Source: Staphylococcus roterodami | Lineage (GTDB): Bacteria; Bacillota; Bacilli; Staphylococcales; Staphylococcaceae | NCBI GenBank assembly: GCA_022493055.1 | Contig: CP092781.1 | Location: 1,922,001-1,986,000, forward strand | Length of the DNA stretch: 64,000 bases | Direction: 5' to 3' | Part shown: piece by piece, positions 32,461 through 44,978 of the stretch | How positions within the stretch are numbered: position 1 is the first letter of the stretch | How the letters are laid out: each line of letters starts with the position of its first letter | Translations under genes and position numbers: made by a program | Notes under the pieces: model-generated | Told to the model about the DNA's origin: nothing | The model's database searches: none | What the model saw: the letters and a program-made list of their open reading frames with translations, nothing else

Positions 32461-33149
32461 TTACTAGACTCCTTTATTTTCACTGTTTTTAATGCTTTTT
32501 TTATATCTTTATAAATAATATCACCGACGATAATTGTATCTGCAATGGATGCCATTTCAAAAGCTTGTTGTTCTGATGAAATACCGCCACCATAAAATAA
32601 TTGTGTTTCCGTTAAATGTTCTGATGCGGCTTTTACTATAGAACTATCTCCATATTCACCACTATATTCTATATACATTACTGGCAAGCGATACATGTAA
32701 TTTGCCATTTGAGCATATGCTTCAATATCCTCTATCGATAAACTTGTATTTGCTTTTGTATGCTTTGCTACTTTACTTTCAGGATTACAAACAACATATC
32801 CTTCAAATATTACTTCTTCAAAATCTATACTATGCCCAAATGTTTTAAGTGCTTGTAGTAATATACCGTTGTGGAACGAAACATCGGTACTATTTAATAC
32901 TGTTGGTACAAAATAAAAATCAAATCCAGGCATAACACTTTCAAGGTTTGAAATTTCGAGCGCTAATGGTAATGGGTACCGTCTAACTCTACTCATTAAA
33001 TGAATAACATTATCTTCTGTAACGTCATCAGTTCCACCGATCATGATTGCATCTGTTTGAGACATACAAATTGCATCTAAATCATCATCCGAAATGTGTT
33101 TTGCTGGGTCTAATTTAAAAATATGGCGCCATTTTTTAATGTCATACAT
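32457..33149 (-). CDS. pcrB: Heptaprenylglyceryl phosphate synthase PcrB
   Basis: 230 residues, a TIM-barrel prenyltransferase that joins heptaprenyl diphosphate to glycerol-1-phosphate. K-L-D-P-A-K near residue 12, I-M-I-G-G-T-D, Y-I-E-Y-S-G and the phosphate-binding Y-G-G-G-I-S are visible. I start at the ATG at 33149 because AAGGAG lies 9 nt upstream; the longer frame begins before that ribosome binding site. Several positions differ from the S. aureus protein I remember. Confidence 0.93.
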   Translation of the reverse strand: MYDIKKWRHIFKLDPAKHISDDDLDAICMSQTDAIMIGGTDDVTEDNVIHLMSRVRRYPLPLALEISNLESVMPGFDFYFVPTVLNSTDVSFHNGILLQALKTFGHSIDFEEVIFEGYVVCNPESKVAKHTKANTSLSIEDIEAYAQMANYMYRLPVMYIEYSGEYGDSSIVKAASEHLTETQLFYGGGISSEQQAFEMASIADTIIVGDIIYKDIKKALKTVKIKESSK

Positions 33150-33262
33150 TTTCCGAAACTCCTTTTTTAACATACATATGATTATAGCATTTTTAAGTGT
33201 CTAGTTCTAAAGACTTAACATGAATTTTATCGTCTTTTTCTCTATAAAAATTTTCGTGAAAA

Positions 33263-33306
33263 AACAATGATTATCTATCAGAATTCAAAGGATAGATAAT
33301 CATTGT
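33263..33306 (-). terminator. Terminator after the yerC-like gene
   Basis: A perfect 16-bp stem, ACAATGATTATCTATC with GATAGATAATCATTGT, followed on the minus strand by TTTTTT. Confidence 0.9.
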
Positions 33307-33320
33307 TAGTTGTTTATTTA

Positions 33321-33623
33321 TTATTCATTTGTTTCAATATTCATACGATCCAAAATCATTGTGTAAGCATCATTACCCCATTGCAATGAACGCTTCACTC
33401 TAGAAATCGTTGCCGTTGACGCCCCAGATTCTTGTTCGATTGTTGCATAGGTATAACCTTGCTTAATCATTTTTGCAACTTGTAATCTTTGAGACAGTGA
33501 TTGAATTTCATTTACAGTACACAAATCATCGAAAAATTGGTAACACTCTTCTCTATTCTCCAACGTTAGTATTGCATCAAATAATTCATCTAACGCTTCA
33601 CCACGTAATTTTTCAATTTGCAT
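33321..33623 (-). CDS. YerC/YecD-family TrpR-like DNA-binding protein
   Basis: 100 residues in the TrpR/YerC/YecD superfamily. The recognition-helix region reads G-Y-T-Y-A-T-I-E-Q-E-S-G-A-S-T-A-T-I-S-R-V-K (residues ~57-78), a clear helix-turn-helix. The regulon is unknown; the gene commonly sits near pcrB and purB in Firmicutes. A plus-strand frame over it (33473-33673) is a shadow. It has its own terminator and probably its own promoter in the 107-bp gap before purB. Confidence 0.85.
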   Translation of the reverse strand: MQIEKLRGEALDELFDAILTLENREECYQFFDDLCTVNEIQSLSQRLQVAKMIKQGYTYATIEQESGASTATISRVKRSLQWGNDAYTMILDRMNIETNE

Positions 33624-33730
33624 ATCGAAACAACCCCTATAATTTTATTCTTTATGTCATTTTAACGCATTAATCTACTAAAGTGTAGCAATTTATACTT
33701 ATGTTCGGGTCTATATCGTCACTTCGTCAA

Positions 33731-35480
<1,750 letters not shown>

Positions 35481-35525
35481 TAGGCTATTCAAAGTAGAAT
35501 TACTCAAACTTCGAATAGCCTTTCC
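35481..35525 (-). terminator. Terminator after the NETI-motif gene
   Basis: AGGCTATTC pairs with GAATAGCCT. On the minus strand it is followed by ATTTTTATTTT. Confidence 0.75.
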
Positions 35526-35558
35526 TCTTCAAATAATCATTATTTAAATTGGATTATG

Positions 35559-35732
35559 TTATTGAATTTTCTTTCCGATAAAAATGATTTCTTGATGTGA
35601 AACTTCAATTGTTCCATCTTTTTGTTCTTGAAACACAGGTTTTTCAAGACGTTTTACAGGCATATATCCTTGCTTCTTCATTCGTGTTAAACAATCAGCA
35701 ATAGTTTCATTATCAGCTACTTTGAATTTCAT
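35559..35732 (-). CDS. NETI-motif protein, 57 residues
   Basis: A short gene found by reading the strand directly: ATG at 35730-35732, TAA at 35559-35561. The product begins [11 protein letters not shown], containing the NETI motif that names this small Firmicute family, and continues with [12 protein letters not shown]. No membrane segment; function unknown. Its start overlaps the end of the DUF2179 gene by 20 nt, so the two are translationally coupled. Confidence 0.85.
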   Translation of the reverse strand: MKFKVADNETIADCLTRMKKQGYMPVKRLEKPVFQEQKDGTIEVSHQEIIFIGKKIQ

Positions 35733-36315
35733 GTTCTACAACACTCTCAAGTTCTTCTGGTTGATAATTTTTAAGTTTTCTACGACGAATGCCTTTTGTC
35801 CAGAAACCACCATGTATATTTCTTGGTTCATACGCAATGATAAATGCTTTTGGATCTAAATTTTTAATCGTATCCATTAATTTACGTTCATATTTTCTTG
35901 GTGTCAGAATTTGCATCACCATTCGACTACCATCTCGTCCAAATGCAGCATAGTGTGTAACGCCATACCCTAAATTTCGCAATTCATTTGGTAAATCAAG
36001 CTCGTATTCTGCCGAAGTTACATTTACTACTGTATAACCTAGTGCAAGTTTTTCTTCAATTTTCATACCAACAATGATACCAATTGAAAAGCCAAATGCA
36101 TATGCAATAATATTTTGGATGTGATCTAAATTAGACATTACTAATCCTAGACCAACGATATAAATCAATACTTCTAAAAAACTTACTGACGCTGCAATAT
36201 AACGATATCCTTTCAACGTTAAAATTGTTCGCATCGTTAAAAACGTTACATAACAAACGTTAATGATAAATATAGTTAATACCATTAACCATGGATTTTC
36301 TGTTACGAATGACAT
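35713..36315 (-). CDS. DUF2179/DUF5698 (UPF0316) membrane protein
   Basis: 200 residues: three N-terminal membrane helices (about 8-28, 42-60, 66-85) and a soluble C-terminal DUF2179 domain (115-180, with [12 protein letters not shown]). The UPF0316 family is widespread in Firmicutes; one relative has been linked to nucleotide-type signalling, but the role here is unknown. I start at M-S-F-V-T-E (36315). Confidence 0.88.
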   Translation of the reverse strand: MSFVTENPWLMVLTIFIINVCYVTFLTMRTILTLKGYRYIAASVSFLEVLIYIVGLGLVMSNLDHIQNIIAYAFGFSIGIIVGMKIEEKLALGYTVVNVTSAEYELDLPNELRNLGYGVTHYAAFGRDGSRMVMQILTPRKYERKLMDTIKNLDPKAFIIAYEPRNIHGGFWTKGIRRRKLKNYQPEELESVVEHEIQSS

Positions 36316-36599
36316 AAGACGCCACACTCTCTTTCAACACTTTAATTTTCAATCCGCTTCAATCTAACCATAATGAATGCATATTAATATAATATAGTAC
36401 GAAATCTCTAAGAAATAAATAGTGAATTAAGCTTATTTTAGATTTATACTTAAAATTATTTCAGTTAGCTTTATATGCACATTTCACAGATCTGAATTAA
36501 AAATTTTTTATTTAAGAATTTCATTTTTGTCTCATTTATCATTTGATTCAATCATTTAGCTAAATATACAATTACCTCTACATAATCAAAGTCTTACAT

Positions 36600-37421
36600 T
36601 TATGCTTTTGGCCATGTGTATCTTGTATATGCTAATTCACGTTTATGTGCGTTTCTAACATAGTGATTTTCAATCACTTTTTGATCCTCTGGTGCAACTG
36701 GTTTTCCTTCCAAGTAATCATCAATTGCTTCATAAGTCACTCCTAATGCTTCTTCATCAGGAAGTTGCGGCTTATCGTCTTCTAAATCTGCCGTTGGTGT
36801 TTTTTCATATAGTTGTTTTGGCGCGCCTAAGTATTCTAATAATTGACGTCCTTGTCGTTTATTCAAACCAAATATAGGTGCAATATCTGCAGCTCCATCA
36901 CCATATTTCGTGTAAAAACCTGTAATATTTTCTGCTGAATGATCGGTTCCTACTACTATACCTTGACGATTTGATGCAATTGAAAATTGTACTTTCATAC
37001 GCTCACGGGCTTTTTCATTTCCTTTTTGAAAATCTGTAAGTACAATGCCTGCTTCTTTTAATGATTGGACACTTTGATCAACTGCAGGTTTAATATTTAC
37101 TGTAACAACCTCGTCCGGATTAATAAATTTCAATGCTTGTTCAACTTCATGTGCGTCTTTTTGAACACCATAAGGTAACTTAACTGCTATAAATGTACAT
37201 TCAATACCCTCTTCACGTAATTCATTTACTGCCATTTGTACTAACTTTCCAACTAATGTTGAATCTTGCCCACCCGAAATACCTAATACGAGTGATTTAA
37301 TAAATGAATGTGATTGAACATAACTTTTTACAAATTGTTTTAATTCTGCGATTTCTTCAGCACTATTAATAGTTTTTTTGACTTTCATTTCTTCTACAAT
37401 AACATCTTGTAATTTAGTCAT
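36600..37421 (-). CDS. nadE: NH3-dependent NAD+ synthetase
   Basis: 273 residues. The PP-loop S-G-G-Q-D-S-T is near residue 53, and G-T-D-H-S-A-E-N near 170 binds the substrate. It converts nicotinate adenine dinucleotide to NAD+ with ATP and ammonia. I start at the ATG at 37421 (M-T-K-L-Q-D-V). The start overlaps the pncB stop, so nadE is the second gene of a pncB-nadE salvage operon. The sequence is close to, but not the same as, the S. aureus enzyme I recall. Confidence 0.96.
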   Translation of the reverse strand: MTKLQDVIVEEMKVKKTINSAEEIAELKQFVKSYVQSHSFIKSLVLGISGGQDSTLVGKLVQMAVNELREEGIECTFIAVKLPYGVQKDAHEVEQALKFINPDEVVTVNIKPAVDQSVQSLKEAGIVLTDFQKGNEKARERMKVQFSIASNRQGIVVGTDHSAENITGFYTKYGDGAADIAPIFGLNKRQGRQLLEYLGAPKQLYEKTPTADLEDDKPQLPDEEALGVTYEAIDDYLEGKPVAPEDQKVIENHYVRNAHKRELAYTRYTWPKA

Positions 37422-38883
37422 TATCTTCTTCCATCTCCTTAACATGTTCCGCTACTTCGAAAATACGTTTATGTTTATTATCCCAACAAGCCTTACTTAA
37501 ATCTACTGGGTACTCTTGTGGATTTAAGAATCGTTTATTTTCATCCCAAATCGATTGTAAACCTTGCGTTAAATAATCTCGTGATTCATTTTCCGTCGGC
37601 ATTTGATATACTAATTTACCATTTTCATAAATATTATGATGTAAATCGATTGCTTCGAAAGATTTTATAAATTTCATTTTATAGGTATGAACAGGATGAA
37701 ATAGTTTTAAAGGCTTTTCATCATATGGGTTTTCATTTTCAAGAGTAATATAGTCCCCTTCTGCTTTACCGGTTTTCTTATTTATGATGCGATATACTTT
37801 TTTCTTACCGGGTGTCGTAACTTTTTCTGCATTGTTTGATAATTTAATGCGATCGCTATATGTGCCATCATCATTTTCAATCGCAACAAGTTTATATACT
37901 GCACCTAATGCTGGTTGGTCATACCCTGTAATCAATTTAGTACCAACACCCCATGAATCTACTTTAGCACCCTGTGCTTTCAAACTCGTAATCGTTTCTT
38001 CATCCAAATCATTAGACGCGATAATTTTAGTTTCAGTAAATCCTGCTTCATCAAGCATACGTCTTGCTTCTTTAGATAAATAAGCAATATCTCCTGAGTC
38101 AAGTCGTATACCTACAAAGTTAATTTTATCACCTAATTCTTTAGCCACTTTAATTGCAGTCGGCACTCCTGATTTTAAAGTGTGGAATGTATCTACTAAG
38201 AATACGCAATTTTTATGTCTTTCAGCATATTTTTTAAAAGCAGTATATTCATCTCCATAAGTTTGTACAAATGCATGTGCATGTGTTCCTGAAACTGGTA
38301 TACCAAATAGTTTCCCTGCTCTGACATTACTAGTAGAGTCAAATCCACCAATGTATGCAGCTCTAGCACCCCATAATGCTGCATCAATTTCTTGCGCACG
38401 ACGTGTACCAAATTCCATTAAATTATCATTTGATGCAATTTGACGAATTCGACTTGCTTTTGTTGTAATTAAAGTATGGAAATTTACAATGTTTAACAAA
38501 ATTGTTTCAATTAACTGCGCTTGAATTAATGGTGCCTCCACACGAAGTAATGGCTCATTTCCAAAACATAGCTCTCCTTCTTGCATTGAACGGATACTTC
38601 CTGTAAATTTTAAATCTTTTAAATATGACAAGAAATCGTCTTTATATCCGATAGATTTTAAATATTCTAAATCTGATTCTGAAAAACCAAAATGCTCTAT
38701 AAAATCAATCACACGTTTTAAACCATTAAAAACTGCATATCCACTGTTAAATGGCATTTTTCTAAAATATAAATCAAATACAGCCATTTTTTCATGTATA
38801 TTATCATTCCAATAACTTTCAGCCATATTTATTTGATATAAATCATTATGTAGCATTAAACTGTCGTCTTTTAATTGGTACAC
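37414..38883 (-). CDS. pncB: Nicotinate phosphoribosyltransferase
   Basis: 489 residues. It makes nicotinate mononucleotide from nicotinate and PRPP, the first step of NAD salvage. Visible landmarks are E-F-G-T-R-R-A-Q-E, the phosphorylated-His segment G-T-H-A-H-A-F-V-Q and I-R-L-D-S-G-D-I. The start is GTG at 38883 (V-Y-Q-L-K-D-D) with GGAGAG 6 nt upstream; the longer frame has no ribosome binding site. It overlaps nadE, and the nicotinamidase at 44366 would feed it substrate. Confidence 0.95.
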   Translation of the reverse strand: MYQLKDDSLMLHNDLYQINMAESYWNDNIHEKMAVFDLYFRKMPFNSGYAVFNGLKRVIDFIEHFGFSESDLEYLKSIGYKDDFLSYLKDLKFTGSIRSMQEGELCFGNEPLLRVEAPLIQAQLIETILLNIVNFHTLITTKASRIRQIASNDNLMEFGTRRAQEIDAALWGARAAYIGGFDSTSNVRAGKLFGIPVSGTHAHAFVQTYGDEYTAFKKYAERHKNCVFLVDTFHTLKSGVPTAIKVAKELGDKINFVGIRLDSGDIAYLSKEARRMLDEAGFTETKIIASNDLDEETITSLKAQGAKVDSWGVGTKLITGYDQPALGAVYKLVAIENDDGTYSDRIKLSNNAEKVTTPGKKKVYRIINKKTGKAEGDYITLENENPYDEKPLKLFHPVHTYKMKFIKSFEAIDLHHNIYENGKLVYQMPTENESRDYLTQGLQSIWDENKRFLNPQEYPVDLSKACWDNKHKRIFEVAEHVKEMEEDND

Positions 38884-39066
38884 TCGTATCTCTCCAATCG
38901 ACCTCAATATTTTCTTACATTTTATCATAATTCAATTTTTAATATGTATTAGAATCCCTTATTTTACAGACTTTCAATCTTAATCAAGCAACAATTTAAT
39001 GACAGATGCATAATTTATAAGAGTATTTTAAAAATGTAGATTATAATATAAAGTGAGGTGTTGTTA

Positions 39067-40143
39067 ATGTTATTTAAAGAGGCTCAAGCTTTTATAGAAA
39101 ACATGTATAAAGAATGTCATTACGAATCACAAATAATACATAAACGTTTACATGACATAGAACTAGAAATAAATGAAACTGGGACATATACACATACAGA
39201 AGAAGAACTGATTTATGGCGCTAAGATGGCTTGGCGTAATTCAAATCGTTGTATTGGTCGCTTATTTTGGGATTCACTCAATGTTGTTGACGCGAGAGAT
39301 ATACAGGATGAAGAATCATTTTTATCATCAATTATTAATCATATTACTCAAGCCACCAATAATGGTAAATTAAAACCTTATATTACTATATATGCACCAA
39401 ATAATGGGCCGAAAATCTTCAACAATCAACTTATTCGATATGCAGGCTATGACTCTTGTGGTGATCCTGCTGAAAAAGAAGTCACTCGATTAGCGAATCA
39501 TTTAGGTTGGAAAGGAAAAGGCACTAACTTTGATGTGTTACCACTGATTTATCAATTGCCTAATGAATCGGTTAAATTCTATGAGTATCCTAGTACATTA
39601 ATTAAAGAAGTTCCGATTGAACATGATGGCTATCCTAAATTAAAAAATCTTAACTTAAAATGGTATGCAGTGCCTATTATTTCCAATATGGATTTAAAAA
39701 TTGGTGGTATCGTATACCCTACTGCTCCTTTTAATGGTTGGTATATGGTAACAGAAATTGGTGTACGTAATTTTATAGATGACTATCGTTACAATTTACT
39801 AGAAAAAGTTGCAGATGCTTTTGAATTTGATACACTTAAAAATAATTCATTTAATAAAGATCGAGCACTTGTTGAACTGAACTATGCTGTGTATCATTCT
39901 TTTAAAAAAGAAGGCGTATCCATTGTTGATCATTTAACTGCTGCGAAACAATTCGAACTATTCGAACGTAATGAAGCACAACAAGGACGCAAAGTAACCG
40001 GAAAATGGTCTTGGCTAGCGCCACCATTATCACCGACACTTACGTCAAATTATCATCATGGCTATGACAATACAGTTAGAGATCCTAACTTTTTCTATAA
40101 AAAGCAAGAATCACATGCTAACCAGTGCCCTTTCCATCATTAA
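39067..40143 (+). CDS. nos: Nitric oxide synthase oxygenase
   Basis: 358 residues, the oxygenase domain alone as in other bacterial NOS, without a reductase domain. The haem-thiolate Cys is in R-N-S-N-R-C-I-G-R near residue 62. Substrate-site residues lie in W-Y-A-V-P and in [10 protein letters not shown], and the end is ...CPFHH. It makes NO from arginine, protecting against oxidative stress and antibiotics. I start at ATG 39067, 7 nt after GAGGTG. Several differences from S. aureus Nos (for example D-I-Q-D-E-E-S) suggest a sister species. Confidence 0.97.
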   Translation: MLFKEAQAFIENMYKECHYESQIIHKRLHDIELEINETGTYTHTEEELIYGAKMAWRNSNRCIGRLFWDSLNVVDARDIQDEESFLSSIINHITQATNNGKLKPYITIYAPNNGPKIFNNQLIRYAGYDSCGDPAEKEVTRLANHLGWKGKGTNFDVLPLIYQLPNESVKFYEYPSTLIKEVPIEHDGYPKLKNLNLKWYAVPIISNMDLKIGGIVYPTAPFNGWYMVTEIGVRNFIDDYRYNLLEKVADAFEFDTLKNNSFNKDRALVELNYAVYHSFKKEGVSIVDHLTAAKQFELFERNEAQQGRKVTGKWSWLAPPLSPTLTSNYHHGYDNTVRDPNFFYKKQESHANQCPFHH

Positions 40144-40162
40144 GTAGTTTGAGGTGTAGCAT

Positions 40163-40957
40163 ATGCAATTATATTATTTAGGTCCTAAAGGAACATTTTC
40201 ATATTTGGCTTGTCGCCAATGTTTTTCTGAAAATGAAGCAACTTTCCAACCGAAGTCAAACTTATTCGAAGTCATCAAATCAGTTGCAGATGATAATAAC
40301 TCTGTTGGCGTTGTCCCTATAGAAAATTCTATTGAAGGGACGATTAATATTGTGGCTGACGCACTTGCCCAACAAGATGTCTTTGCACATGGTGAAATTC
40401 GTTTAGACATTAACTTTGCACTATACGGAAATGGTGTTGATACACTTTCTGATATTAAAAAAGTGTATTCTATTGCACCAGCGATTAGTCAAACAACGAA
40501 TTATTTACATCAACATCAATTTGAGTATGATTATGTTGATAGTACTATTCAAAGTTTAGATAAAATTGAAAATGGTGTTGCAGCAATTGCACCTTTAGGT
40601 AGCGGCGAAGCATACGGTTATACACCTATCGATACGCATATTGAAGACTATCCACATAATGTGACTCGTTTTTTAGTCATTAAAAATAAGCAACAATTTG
40701 ATCAAAATGCAACATCACTGATGTTTTTAATCACACCAATGCATGATAAACCTGGGTTATTGGCCAGTGTATTGAATACATTTGCTTTGTTTAATATTAA
40801 TTTATCTTGGATAGAGTCTCGTCCATTAAAAACACAATTAGGTATGTATCGCTTTTTTGTTCAAGCTGACTCAGCAATTACAACAGATATAAAAAAAGTT
40901 ATTACTATTTTAGAAACATTAGATTTCAAGGTAGAGCTAATTGGTGCTTTTAATTAA
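40163..40957 (+). CDS. pheA: Prephenate dehydratase
   Basis: 264 residues. A type-2 periplasmic-binding-like catalytic domain (Y-L-G-P-K-G-T-F-S at the start, V-P-I-E-N-S-I-E-G near 52, T-R-F-L near 170) is followed by an ACT domain (185-260, with E-S-R-P) that binds phenylalanine for feedback inhibition. It converts prephenate to phenylpyruvate. It begins 19 nt after nos, and these genes are known to form an operon in staphylococci. GAGGTG precedes the ATG. Confidence 0.96.
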   Translation: MQLYYLGPKGTFSYLACRQCFSENEATFQPKSNLFEVIKSVADDNNSVGVVPIENSIEGTINIVADALAQQDVFAHGEIRLDINFALYGNGVDTLSDIKKVYSIAPAISQTTNYLHQHQFEYDYVDSTIQSLDKIENGVAAIAPLGSGEAYGYTPIDTHIEDYPHNVTRFLVIKNKQQFDQNATSLMFLITPMHDKPGLLASVLNTFALFNINLSWIESRPLKTQLGMYRFFVQADSAITTDIKKVITILETLDFKVELIGAFN

Positions 40958-40996
40958 ACATTATTTTCCAGATTCTACATTGTTAATAAAATAATA

Positions 40997-41038
40997 AGTC
41001 AACCAAGGATTAAAATTGGGATATATCCTTGGTTGACT
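40997..41038 (+). terminator. nos-pheA terminator
   Basis: A perfect 14-bp stem (AGTCAACCAAGGAT with ATCCTTGGTTGACT) followed by TTCTTTTATTT. Confidence 0.9.
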
Positions 41039-41121
41039 TTCTTTTATTTGCTTTGTTTATATATATTCTCAACTAGTTCTTTACATGCTAATGATACTTT
41101 TTTTATTCTAAACTGCATTTC

Positions 41122-42684
41122 CTATTTCAAAGGCAATGGTTGATTTATATCAATACCTAAAACTATCGGCATAACATAATAAACAACTAATATAATGATA
41201 ATCGCACTAATTAAGTTTACCCAAAATCCTACAGATGCCATTTGTTTAATAGAAATTTTCCCCGAACCAAATACGATCGCGTTAGGCGGTGTTCCAACTG
41301 GTAACATGTATGCACAATTGGCCGCCATTGCTGCTGGCGCCATTAATAACAATGGATGAACACCCACAGCTACAGATAATGTTGCTAAAATTGGTAAAAT
41401 CATCGTTGCCGTAGCAGTATTAGATGTTACTTCAGTTAAAAATAAAACAAAAATAGTAATGACTATTACGATAATAATCGGGCTGACACCATTTAATGAT
41501 TTCAACTGTTCACCTAACCATTTTGCCAAACCACTTTGTGAAATCCCTTTTGCTAATGCTAGACCGCCACCAAATAAAATTAATACTCCCCAAGGAAGCT
41601 CTTTTGCTACTTCCCAGTCAATAATACGTCGATGCTTTTCACTATTTTTAGCTGGAATAATAAATAATAATATTGAAATAAAGATAGCTATCGTACCATC
41701 TGCTACAGCCGATGTAACATCCCATTTTTTCAATAGAAATTCCCTTGTAATCCATAATAAACTGGCAAGGACAAAAATGGTTTGTACTACTTTTTCTTCA
41801 TACTTCATCTTTCCAAGCTCATCTAACTTTTGTTTAATTAACTTCTGACCACCAGGTAAATATTTTAAGTCATGTCTAAATGCAACATACCTTAAGTAAA
41901 GCCATGTAATACCTAATAAAATAATGACTGTCGGAATTCCTACAATCATCCATTTCGCAAAACTAATTTCATGTCCAAAATGTTGCATATATTGCCCTTT
42001 TAAAATAATTAGCGGCGGCGTTCCGATAAGTGTACCTAATCCGCCAATTGTACCAGCATAGCCAATTGCTAAAACTAATGATGTTTCAAATTTTTTAATA
42101 CTTTCTTGATTCGTATTTGCCTCTTGCAAATCATGCGCCTCTTTAATTATTGCTAAACCAATAGGAATCATAATCATTACAGCTGCGGTATTCGATACAA
42201 ACATTGATAAAAATCCCGTTGCAACCATAAATCCAAGTAATATTTTCGAAGTGCTCGCGCCAATTAAATTAATAATTGTTAAAGCTACTCTCGTATGTAA
42301 GTTCCATCTTTCCATAGCGATTGCTAATATAAATCCACCTAAAAATAAAAAGATAATATCATTACCATATTCAGATGATACCTGTTCTGGTGTAAGTATG
42401 TGTCCCAATGGCAACAACACAATTGGCAATAAACTTGTCGCTGCAATTGGTATCGCTTCCGTAATCCACCATGTTGCGATCCATAATGTGATTGCTAATA
42501 CATAAACACCTTTCCAAGGTAAGTCTTGTGGATGAAAGAACACTAAAGTTAAAAGAAAAAGCAATGGTCCTAATATTAGCCCAATAAGTTGTCCCATACT
42601 AAATGGTTTCTTTTTCTTTGATGTTGAAAAGAAAGTTAAATACCTTTTTGAAGTCGTTAATTGATATCGATTAAAATAAGCCAT
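41122..42684 (-). CDS. sdcS: Sodium/dicarboxylate symporter SdcS
   Basis: 520 residues with about 12 membrane helices, a member of the DASS (DIT1/SLC13) family. Signature segments include S-N-T-A-A-V-M-I-M-I-P near 160-170 and the second S-N-T-A-T-A-T-M-I-L-P, which form the paired Na+/substrate sites, plus L-P-V-G-T-P-P-N-A. In S. aureus SdcS imports succinate, fumarate and malate with sodium. The start is the ATG at 42684, preceded by GAGGGGG; the longer frame lies before it. Confidence 0.95.
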   Translation of the reverse strand: MAYFNRYQLTTSKRYLTFFSTSKKKKPFSMGQLIGLILGPLLFLLTLVFFHPQDLPWKGVYVLAITLWIATWWITEAIPIAATSLLPIVLLPLGHILTPEQVSSEYGNDIIFLFLGGFILAIAMERWNLHTRVALTIINLIGASTSKILLGFMVATGFLSMFVSNTAAVMIMIPIGLAIIKEAHDLQEANTNQESIKKFETSLVLAIGYAGTIGGLGTLIGTPPLIILKGQYMQHFGHEISFAKWMIVGIPTVIILLGITWLYLRYVAFRHDLKYLPGGQKLIKQKLDELGKMKYEEKVVQTIFVLASLLWITREFLLKKWDVTSAVADGTIAIFISILLFIIPAKNSEKHRRIIDWEVAKELPWGVLILFGGGLALAKGISQSGLAKWLGEQLKSLNGVSPIIIVIVITIFVLFLTEVTSNTATATMILPILATLSVAVGVHPLLLMAPAAMAANCAYMLPVGTPPNAIVFGSGKISIKQMASVGFWVNLISAIIIILVVYYVMPIVLGIDINQPLPLK

Positions 42685-42866
42685 AAAATCCCCCTCATTT
42701 TGATTCTGACAAGCATAGCTAACTAACTTTAAAAACATACAGAAAGTTGTATAACTTGTATTATCTTTACCGTCAAAATGCCCCTTTTTTCAGATAATTG
42801 GGTTTATTATAGCATATTTATACCATTTTATGAATGCGCTTTCACAAAAAAATCTTATGCTCAATC

Positions 42867-43979
42867 CTATTTATATCCACTTTCTTTTTTTATATCACTG
42901 ACATTGATTGTTGTCACTTTAATATCCGCTTCAACTGGACTTAAAAAAACTCTATCAATATCTTCTAAATGTATCGTCTGCAAGGGGTTATTAAATTTAT
43001 TACCTACTATTAGAACATCTTTATGTTTTACGTTATTGTAATTGCGTACATGTATAGCATCTTTTTCCATTGGTCCTGAAAATTCATTTCCAATGATATT
43101 CATATTTATACCAGCCTGTGATCCTAAATCTTTTCCAGTTAATACATCCGCTGCATTTTTACCATCTCTTACTCCTAGATATCTTATTCCTCCTTGGCAA
43201 TCGATAAATCTATTATTAATAATGTACGTATCTTTGTATTTTAAAGGTGTCAATGCATAGCCTTGTATGCCTTCAAATGTATTATTAATAATGTGAACAT
43301 TATCGTAGTAACAATTATGTCTACTTGCATGTGAGCCAATAGCCCGATTCCAGCTCCCCATTTCATTCAATTCCGAAGGTCCAAAATAACAGTGATCAAT
43401 TATGACATTTTTAGTAATCGTGCCATCTGTAGTTCCGAATTTCGGAAAAGCACCAGGTACTTGAATATCTAGCTGTATCGCTTCAGAGTAAAAACGTTCG
43501 CCACTGTAATCTACGAATCCTTCAAACGAACAATCTTTGATATAAAGTCCATCGATACCACAAGCATCAAGAGCATGACCACTAACCACATTCTTAATTG
43601 TCACGCCAATTAATTGAATGTCTTCTGCATGACCCATACACATGGCCGTGTTATTGTAAGGATAATCCACACCATTCATATCAAATGTTCCTCCTTTAAT
43701 ATGAATATGGCTGTTGCCGTTATAACCTCTGTAAAATCCATAACGATGTCCATTCTTTAATAGTGTTCCAGAATTACAACGTCGTAATATCGTTTCATTA
43801 TCCAGCACTAATGTTGTATTACCGTATATTGTCAATGGTTTACAAATGTTATATGTACCTTTTGGTATATACACTGTTGTCTGCTGGCGATAACCGTAGT
43901 TTAGTGCACGTTGTATTGCTCGTGTATCTTTCTTTTTATTATGACCAGTTAATCCAAAATCTTTCGCATTAATATGCAT
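42867..43979 (-). CDS. Right-handed parallel beta-helix protein (pectate lyase 3-like)
   Basis: About 370 residues. An N-terminal pectate-lyase-3-type segment (A-K-D-F-G-L-T-G... T-R-A-I-Q-R-A-L and Y-I-P-K-G-T-Y) leads into many short repeats of the form I-x-N-N-x-F, such as I-I-N-N-T-F, I-I-N-N-R-F, I-G-N-E-F and V-G-N-K-F. That pattern marks a right-handed beta-helix of the kind seen in polysaccharide lyases, hydrolases and phage tailspikes. No signal peptide is visible, so export is unclear and the substrate unknown. I start at M-H-I-N-A-K (43979). Confidence 0.75.
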   Translation of the reverse strand: MHINAKDFGLTGHNKKKDTRAIQRALNYGYRQQTTVYIPKGTYNICKPLTIYGNTTLVLDNETILRRCNSGTLLKNGHRYGFYRGYNGNSHIHIKGGTFDMNGVDYPYNNTAMCMGHAEDIQLIGVTIKNVVSGHALDACGIDGLYIKDCSFEGFVDYSGERFYSEAIQLDIQVPGAFPKFGTTDGTITKNVIIDHCYFGPSELNEMGSWNRAIGSHASRHNCYYDNVHIINNTFEGIQGYALTPLKYKDTYIINNRFIDCQGGIRYLGVRDGKNAADVLTGKDLGSQAGINMNIIGNEFSGPMEKDAIHVRNYNNVKHKDVLIVGNKFNNPLQTIHLEDIDRVFLSPVEADIKVTTINVSDIKKESGYK

Positions 43980-44365
43980 AATTTGACATCCTTTGTTCAT
44001 TTTCTAATTACTTCTTATAATATCCCATTATTCAAATTGTAATCCTTCTATATTTGATTAGATTCACATACCAAAATTACTTTAAGTTACTCATTTAACA
44101 TCTACAGCATTCATATATTCATAAATCCTCGCATTGCTATCTTAGTTACTTACTTGCCATATCTAGTATTTATGAATTCATTTTTTTAAATATAGTTCAA
44201 AAATATCCCATAATATTGAGTGATTGCGTTATTTACTCTTCCAAAAAAGTTGATTAATCTATATACTTAATCTATATTTATATATTAACCATTTGGGTTA
44301 AAAATTACTCTAGCATTTATGAATAGATGGGAGTTTATATTATTATTATATAGGAGAGATGTTGA

Positions 44366-44926
44366 ATGACACATCGCGCACTATTAGTTGTTGACTATTC
44401 ATATGATTTTATCGCAGACGATGGCTTACTTACTTGTGGTAAACCTGGACAAAATATAGAAGATTTTATTGTTTCTCGTATCAATGATTTTAATTATTAT
44501 CAAGACCATATATTCTTTTTAATGGATTTACATTATTTACATGACATTCATCATCCTGAAAGTAAATTATTCCCACCACACAATATAGTAGAAACTCGTG
44601 GCAGAGAATTATACGGTAAAGTTGGTAAATTATATGAAACAATCAAAGCGCAATCTAATGTACATTTCATTGATAAAACCCGCTATGATTCGTTCTTTGG
44701 TACCCCACTTGATAGTTTATTGAGAGAAAGAAGTATTAATCAAGTAGAAATCGTTGGCGTATGTACTGATATTTGTGTATTACACACAGCAATTTCTGCA
44801 TACAATCTAGGCTATAAAATTTCGGTACCTGCTGAGGGTGTAGCTTCATTTAATCAAAAAGGGCATGAATGGGCACTTGCACATTTTAAAAACTCATTAG
44901 GTGCAGAGGTAGAACAACACGTTTAA
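44366..44926 (+). CDS. pncA: Nicotinamidase / isochorismatase-family hydrolase
   Basis: 186 residues, isochorismatase-like fold. The nucleophilic Cys lies in G-V-C-T-D-I-C-V-L-H-T (second Cys likely), the Asp in V-V-D-Y-S-Y-D-F near residue 9 and a Lys in I-D-K-T-R-Y. The family position best fits nicotinamidase, converting nicotinamide to nicotinate for PncB (encoded 6 kb away). GGAGAG is 8-9 nt before the ATG. ppaC begins 52 nt downstream with its own ribosome binding site. Confidence 0.82.
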   Translation: MTHRALLVVDYSYDFIADDGLLTCGKPGQNIEDFIVSRINDFNYYQDHIFFLMDLHYLHDIHHPESKLFPPHNIVETRGRELYGKVGKLYETIKAQSNVHFIDKTRYDSFFGTPLDSLLRERSINQVEIVGVCTDICVLHTAISAYNLGYKISVPAEGVASFNQKGHEWALAHFKNSLGAEVEQHV

Positions 44927-44978
44927 ATCGTGCTAAAATAATTTTAAAGAATACAATATACAAGGGAGATATTTGACA

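Noticed and set aside
41459..41848. A 129-codon plus-strand frame inside sdcS
   Set aside because: It is a shadow of the membrane transporter gene on the other strand.
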